Shown here: one piece after another, positions 3,649 to 5,835 of the stretch
Layout: the number at the start of each line of letters is the position of its first letter
Position numbering within the stretch: the stretch's first letter is position 1
Origin: Candidatus Nanohalarchaeota archaeon
GTDB lineage: Archaea > EX4484-52 > B79-G9
DNA length: 5,835 nt
Direction: 5' to 3'
NCBI GenBank assembly: GCA_030635525.1
Contig: DAOVYR010000076.1
Location: forward strand, 1-5,835
Program-made: the position numbers and the translations under genes
Notes under the pieces: generated by a model
What the model was told of the DNA's origin: nothing
Seen by the model: the letters and a program-made list of their open reading frames with translations, nothing else
Database searches by the model: none

Positions 3649-5034
3649 TCAATTATATCTTCCGCGACCCTGAGGCTTTCTACTGTCTCTGTTACTCCTG
3701 CTATTCCTACTGCTCCCGCCGGACCCGCCAAAACGTCCCGAACCACCGGAACTTCTTGAGCCCTCAGAACCCCCTGAACGGTTATTGCCGCCGGAATCTC
3801 TATGGTTCCTGGATCCTCCGGAACCCTCGGAACTTCTCGAGCCTCTGGATCCGCCAAAACGTCCTGAACCGCCTCTCCCGCGATCAGGTCTGTTCGGCTT
3901 ATCCATCACCTTGATTTTCACCCTCTCAACATGAGGCGTCTCTTCTCTGTCAACCTTCAGTGAGCGGTCACGCATAACCTTGGTAAAATTGTCATAATCC
4001 CTTTCAGAAAGAATATTTATCGCCTTGCCTTCCTCACCGGCTCTTGCAGTCCTTCCGATCCTGTGGATATAGGTCTTGCTTTCCCGCGGTATATCATAAT
4101 TATAGACATGCGAAACACCTTTGATATCAAGGCCCCTTGCAGCGACATCTGTGCATACCAGCACATATACCCTCTTCTGTGCATTAAACTGCTTCATGAC
4201 ACGGGTCCTCTTATCCTGTGAATACCCGCCATGTATAGCAAGAGCATCAATCCCGCAATTCTTAAGATTACTTGCAACAAAATCCGTATTCCTCTGGGAA
4301 TTGCAAAAAACCATGACCATCGCAGCACTTTCTTCCTTCAGCAGATGCACAAGCAAAGAGAACTTCAGGTTATCAGGCACATCATAATACACCTGCTCAA
4401 GCTTGCTGGAATCAATATAAGACTCCACAGACACCTCAACAGGATCCCTCATATATCTCTGGGCAAGCCGACCCACATCCCCTGATATCGTAGCTGAAAA
4501 CAAAAGCGTCTGCCTCTTTTTCGGGCATTCCTTAGTAATCTTCTCAACATCCCTGACAAATCCCATATCAAGCATCCTGTCAGCTTCATCAAAAACAAGA
4601 ATCTTGACGCGAGTCAGGTTGATGCTCCTTCTTGAGATATGATCAAGAATTCTTCCCGGCGTACCCACCACAACATCAGCAGTTTTCAGGTCCCTGAACT
4701 GCGGGCCTATTGCAACACCGCCATAAACAGGAACAACTTTCAGTGGCTTATACCTCGAAAAACCTCTCAAAGACTCCGCAACCTGCTCAGCAAGTTCACG
4801 GGTAGGTGTCAGCACCAATGCCTGGATACCACTGCCTTTAGAACAATTCTGGATGATACCGGAACCAAATACCAGCGTCTTACCGGACCCTGTCGCAGAT
4901 CCTGCAACAACATCCCTTCCTTCAAGAACCAGAGGTATTGCTTCCACCTGGATTTCACTTGGTTCAGTAAATCTCTGCTCATCTATTGATTTTATTATCG
5001 GCTCAATAAGGCCTAACTTTTTAAAACATTCCAT
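3649..5034 (-). CDS. DEAD-box ATP-dependent RNA helicase with Gly/Ser/Arg-rich tail
   Basis: A 461-residue DEAD-box helicase that uses ATP to unwind or remodel RNA duplexes, probably in ribosome assembly or mRNA turnover. All core motifs are present in order: Q motif with F4 and Q29 (EPSEIQVEAIP), motif I ATGSGKT (47-53), Ia PTRELA (77-82), GG (105-106), Ib TPGR (125-128), motif II DEAD (149-152), III SAT (180-182), IV VFCNSQR (242-248), V TDVAARGLDI (295-304) and VI HRIGRTAR (324-331). The two RecA-like domains end near 365. From about 381 the tail is built almost wholly of Gly, Ser, Arg and Asn (RGRGGSGRFGGSRGSR and similar) and ends RGRGRYN. This is a disordered RNA-binding tail of the RGG kind, as in CsdA/DeaD-like and cold-adapted helicases. 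GGSGRFGGS-type units recur (about 388-396 and 430-438). The ATG at 5034 places F4 and Q29 correctly. It is a single gene with its own promoter; the subfamily is not certain. Confidence 0.95.
   Translation of the reverse strand: MECFKKLGLIEPIIKSIDEQRFTEPSEIQVEAIPLVLEGRDVVAGSATGSGKTLVFGSGIIQNCSKGSGIQALVLTPTRELAEQVAESLRGFSRYKPLKVVPVYGGVAIGPQFRDLKTADVVVGTPGRILDHISRRSINLTRVKILVFDEADRMLDMGFVRDVEKITKECPKKRQTLLFSATISGDVGRLAQRYMRDPVEVSVESYIDSSKLEQVYYDVPDNLKFSLLVHLLKEESAAMVMVFCNSQRNTDFVASNLKNCGIDALAIHGGYSQDKRTRVMKQFNAQKRVYVLVCTDVAARGLDIKGVSHVYNYDIPRESKTYIHRIGRTARAGEEGKAINILSERDYDNFTKVMRDRSLKVDREETPHVERVKIKVMDKPNRPDRGRGGSGRFGGSRGSRSSEGSGGSRNHRDSGGNNRSGGSEGSRSSGGSGRFGGSGGSSRNSRSNRDSRKPQGRGRYN
3723..3870. 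repeat. Imperfect internal direct repeat in the helicase tail coding DNA
   Basis: CCGCCAAAACGTCCyGAACC occurs near 3725-3744 and again near 3851-3870 on the plus strand. It encodes the recurring GRFGG unit of the tail. The DNA between is a string of related CGGAAC/CTTCTTGAG-like words. The tail therefore probably grew and changes by slippage or unequal exchange of short units. Confidence 0.6.
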
Positions 5035-5052
5035 AATCTATCACAATTCCAT

Positions 5053-5063
5053 ATACTTAAGTA
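5053..5063 (-). promoter_or_regulatory. TATA-like box for the helicase gene
   Basis: On the minus strand ACTTAAGTATA lies about 19-29 bp before the ATG at 5034, consistent with a leaderless start at or next to the A of the ATG. No Shine-Dalgarno-like sequence precedes the ATG. Confidence 0.4.
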
Positions 5064-5121
5064 GAAACAGTCTGACATATTGCAAACCGCACAGCACCAA
5101 GCCACACAGTCACAATTTAAA

Positions 5122-5140
5122 CATAATATCTTATATTATG
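5122..5140. promoter_or_regulatory. Perfect 19-bp palindrome, candidate operator
   Basis: CATAATAT (5122-5129) and ATATTATG (5133-5140) are exact reverse complements around CTT. It lies 88 bp upstream of the helicase start and about 180 bp upstream of the YkgJ-like start. The length and symmetry suit a dimeric winged-helix or ribbon-helix-helix regulator. In such A/T-rich DNA a chance dyad is possible. Confidence 0.4.
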
Positions 5141-5263
5141 AACAAATATCTTATTTTATAAACAATCTAGTAAATTTCACTCAACCACTCATTTTGGATA
5201 ATCGAGAAAAAATATCTAAACAACTGTTTCCCTTTATTTCAAACGTAATTATAGAACATTAAC

Positions 5264-5300
5264 TTTATAAATACAACACAAAAATAACAAATATATATAA
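5264..5300 (+). promoter_or_regulatory. Candidate TATA boxes for the YkgJ-like gene
   Basis: Two candidates exist. TTTATAAATA (5264-5273) is the better consensus match and would give a leader of about 28 bases. AATATATATAA (5290-5300) is weaker but is at leaderless distance from the ATG at 5323, like other genes in this window. No Shine-Dalgarno-like sequence is seen before the ATG, which slightly favours the second. Confidence 0.4.
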
Positions 5301-5322
5301 CAAAAAACCTCCAAAAAACAAT

Positions 5323-5835
5323 ATGGAACTCCAAAACACATGCCAAAAATGCGGTCAATGCTGCACCACCCAAAAAATACCCCTAAACCTCCTGGACATA
5401 TTCAATATCAGCACCCATCTAAACATCACCCCCGAAAGATTCGTCCAAAAATACCTGAAACTAACAGATCAGCAAGGCGAAAAAACTTACATAATAAACC
5501 AAAACCCATGTCCCTTCCTAAAAGACAACCTCTGCTCAATCCACAAGGTAAAGCCAACAGCCTGCAAAATAACCCCCTGCCCAAAAAATCCAGAATACAA
5601 CAAAATAAAAAAGACATACGGAACAACAACACTCAACTTCCTAATAAATTCAAAAAAAGACATGCTGATCCACTTCATCAGCGAAGAGCACACAGGTTAC
5701 TATCTAAAAAACCACAAGAAATTCAGACAATCTACAGCAGAAAAATACAAAGAACAAATAGAAAAAGACCTCAAAAACAAGCTCCTCGCACAAATCCTCC
5801 TAAAAAACATAATAAAGCTAAGCATACACCCCCAA
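5323..5835 (+). CDS. YkgJ-family CxxCxxCC metal-binding protein, N-terminal part (runs off the window)
   Basis: The frame is open from the ATG at 5323 to the last base, giving 171 residues without a stop, so the 3' end is missing. The N-terminus carries CQKCGQCC (C7, C10, C13, C14), the signature Cys cluster of the YkgJ (UPF0153) family, thought to bind zinc or iron. The second conserved block, NPCPFLKDNLCSIHKVKPTAC (61-81), carries C63, C71, H74 and C81, with C86 five residues further on. These match the family's 'C.FL....C.IY..RP..C' pattern, with Lys in place of the usual Arg before Pro78. The role is unknown; related proteins have been proposed as Fe-S or metal-chelating proteins. The rest (about 90-171) is Lys/Asn-rich and helical, possibly a lineage-specific extension. 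Leu is encoded only by CTN. The ATG places the Cys cluster at the usual N-terminal position. Confidence 0.88.
   Translation, partial: MELQNTCQKCGQCCTTQKIPLNLLDIFNISTHLNITPERFVQKYLKLTDQQGEKTYIINQNPCPFLKDNLCSIHKVKPTACKITPCPKNPEYNKIKKTYGTTTLNFLINSKKDMLIHFISEEHTGYYLKNHKKFRQSTAEKYKEQIEKDLKNKLLAQILLKNIIKLSIHPQ

Larger units (their letters stand above)
5035..5322. other. A/T-rich divergent intergenic region (helicase / YkgJ-like gene)
   Basis: This 288-bp gap separates two divergent genes and holds no convincing coding region. It contains a TATA-like box for the helicase, a perfect 19-bp dyad (5122-5140), three copies of AATATCTWA (5125, 5145 and 5211; the first two 20 bp apart), and one or two TATA-like boxes for the downstream gene. 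The spacing would allow independent regulation of each direction. Confidence 0.6.

Noticed and set aside
3570..3857. Minus-strand 95-codon frame rich in Val/Pro/Glu
   Set aside because: It is the alternate-frame shadow of the helicase tail repeats; the helicase frame explains this DNA.
3471..3914. Plus-strand open frame of 147 codons
   Set aside because: It runs through the hairpin-rich spacer and is antisense to the helicase's repetitive tail. Its translation has no family features and is rich in Tyr/Arg/Cys, as expected for a shadow of Gly/Ser codons.

Overview
The window looks archaeal, and I would guess a DPANN-type or other uncultivated lineage. The coding DNA favours ATA/ATC for Ile and CTN for Leu. 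Almost every gene that starts here has an A/T-rich TATA-like box about 25-35 bp before its ATG, which implies leaderless or very short-leader mRNAs. One protein is an archaeal-style UlaG-like metallo-hydrolase. No tRNA, rRNA, CRISPR array, transposase or integrase gene was seen. The lineage is inferred from style, not from a marker gene.

Layout. 1-851: the 3' end of a HAD-family phosphatase gene, followed 17 bp later by an MBL-fold metal hydrolase, probably one transcription unit. 892-1836: a polytopic membrane protein with its own TATA box. 1775-2194 (minus): a small exported Cys-rich protein whose 3' end overlaps the membrane protein gene by 62 bp. 2280-2795: a two-helix membrane protein with a conserved cytosolic domain (DUF6141-like), transcribed divergently from the Cys-rich gene out of a compact back-to-back promoter. 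2948-3322 (minus): a YbaN/DUF454 membrane protein. 3649-5034 (minus): a DEAD-box RNA helicase with a Gly/Ser/Arg-rich tail. 5323-5835: the start of a YkgJ-type CxxCxxCC protein that runs off the window.

The most interesting stretch is about 2948-3648. The ybaN-like gene uses TTA/TTG for 17 of 29 Leu codons. Both nearby genes I counted (2280-2795 and the part of 5323-5835 present) use none. It is therefore probably a recent arrival. The gene-free DNA between it and the helicase is packed with perfect short inverted repeats. One 90-bp unit (3527-3616) has two nested complementary box pairs, TATAAC/GTTATA outside and GCAAATAT/ATATTTGC inside, separated by unequal spacers and enclosing two further hairpins. 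This is the architecture of an integron attC recombination site, although its R boxes deviate from consensus. A neighbouring hairpin shares a 13-bp core with one of the internal hairpins, and its 3' arm competes with the outer stem for the same four bases. Whether the element is an attC site, another palindromic mobile repeat or a structured RNA/terminator cannot be settled from sequence alone.

The genes do not form one obvious pathway. The plus-strand left end may be a small metabolic unit. The central genes encode envelope proteins of unknown role, and the helicase is an RNA-metabolism gene standing alone.
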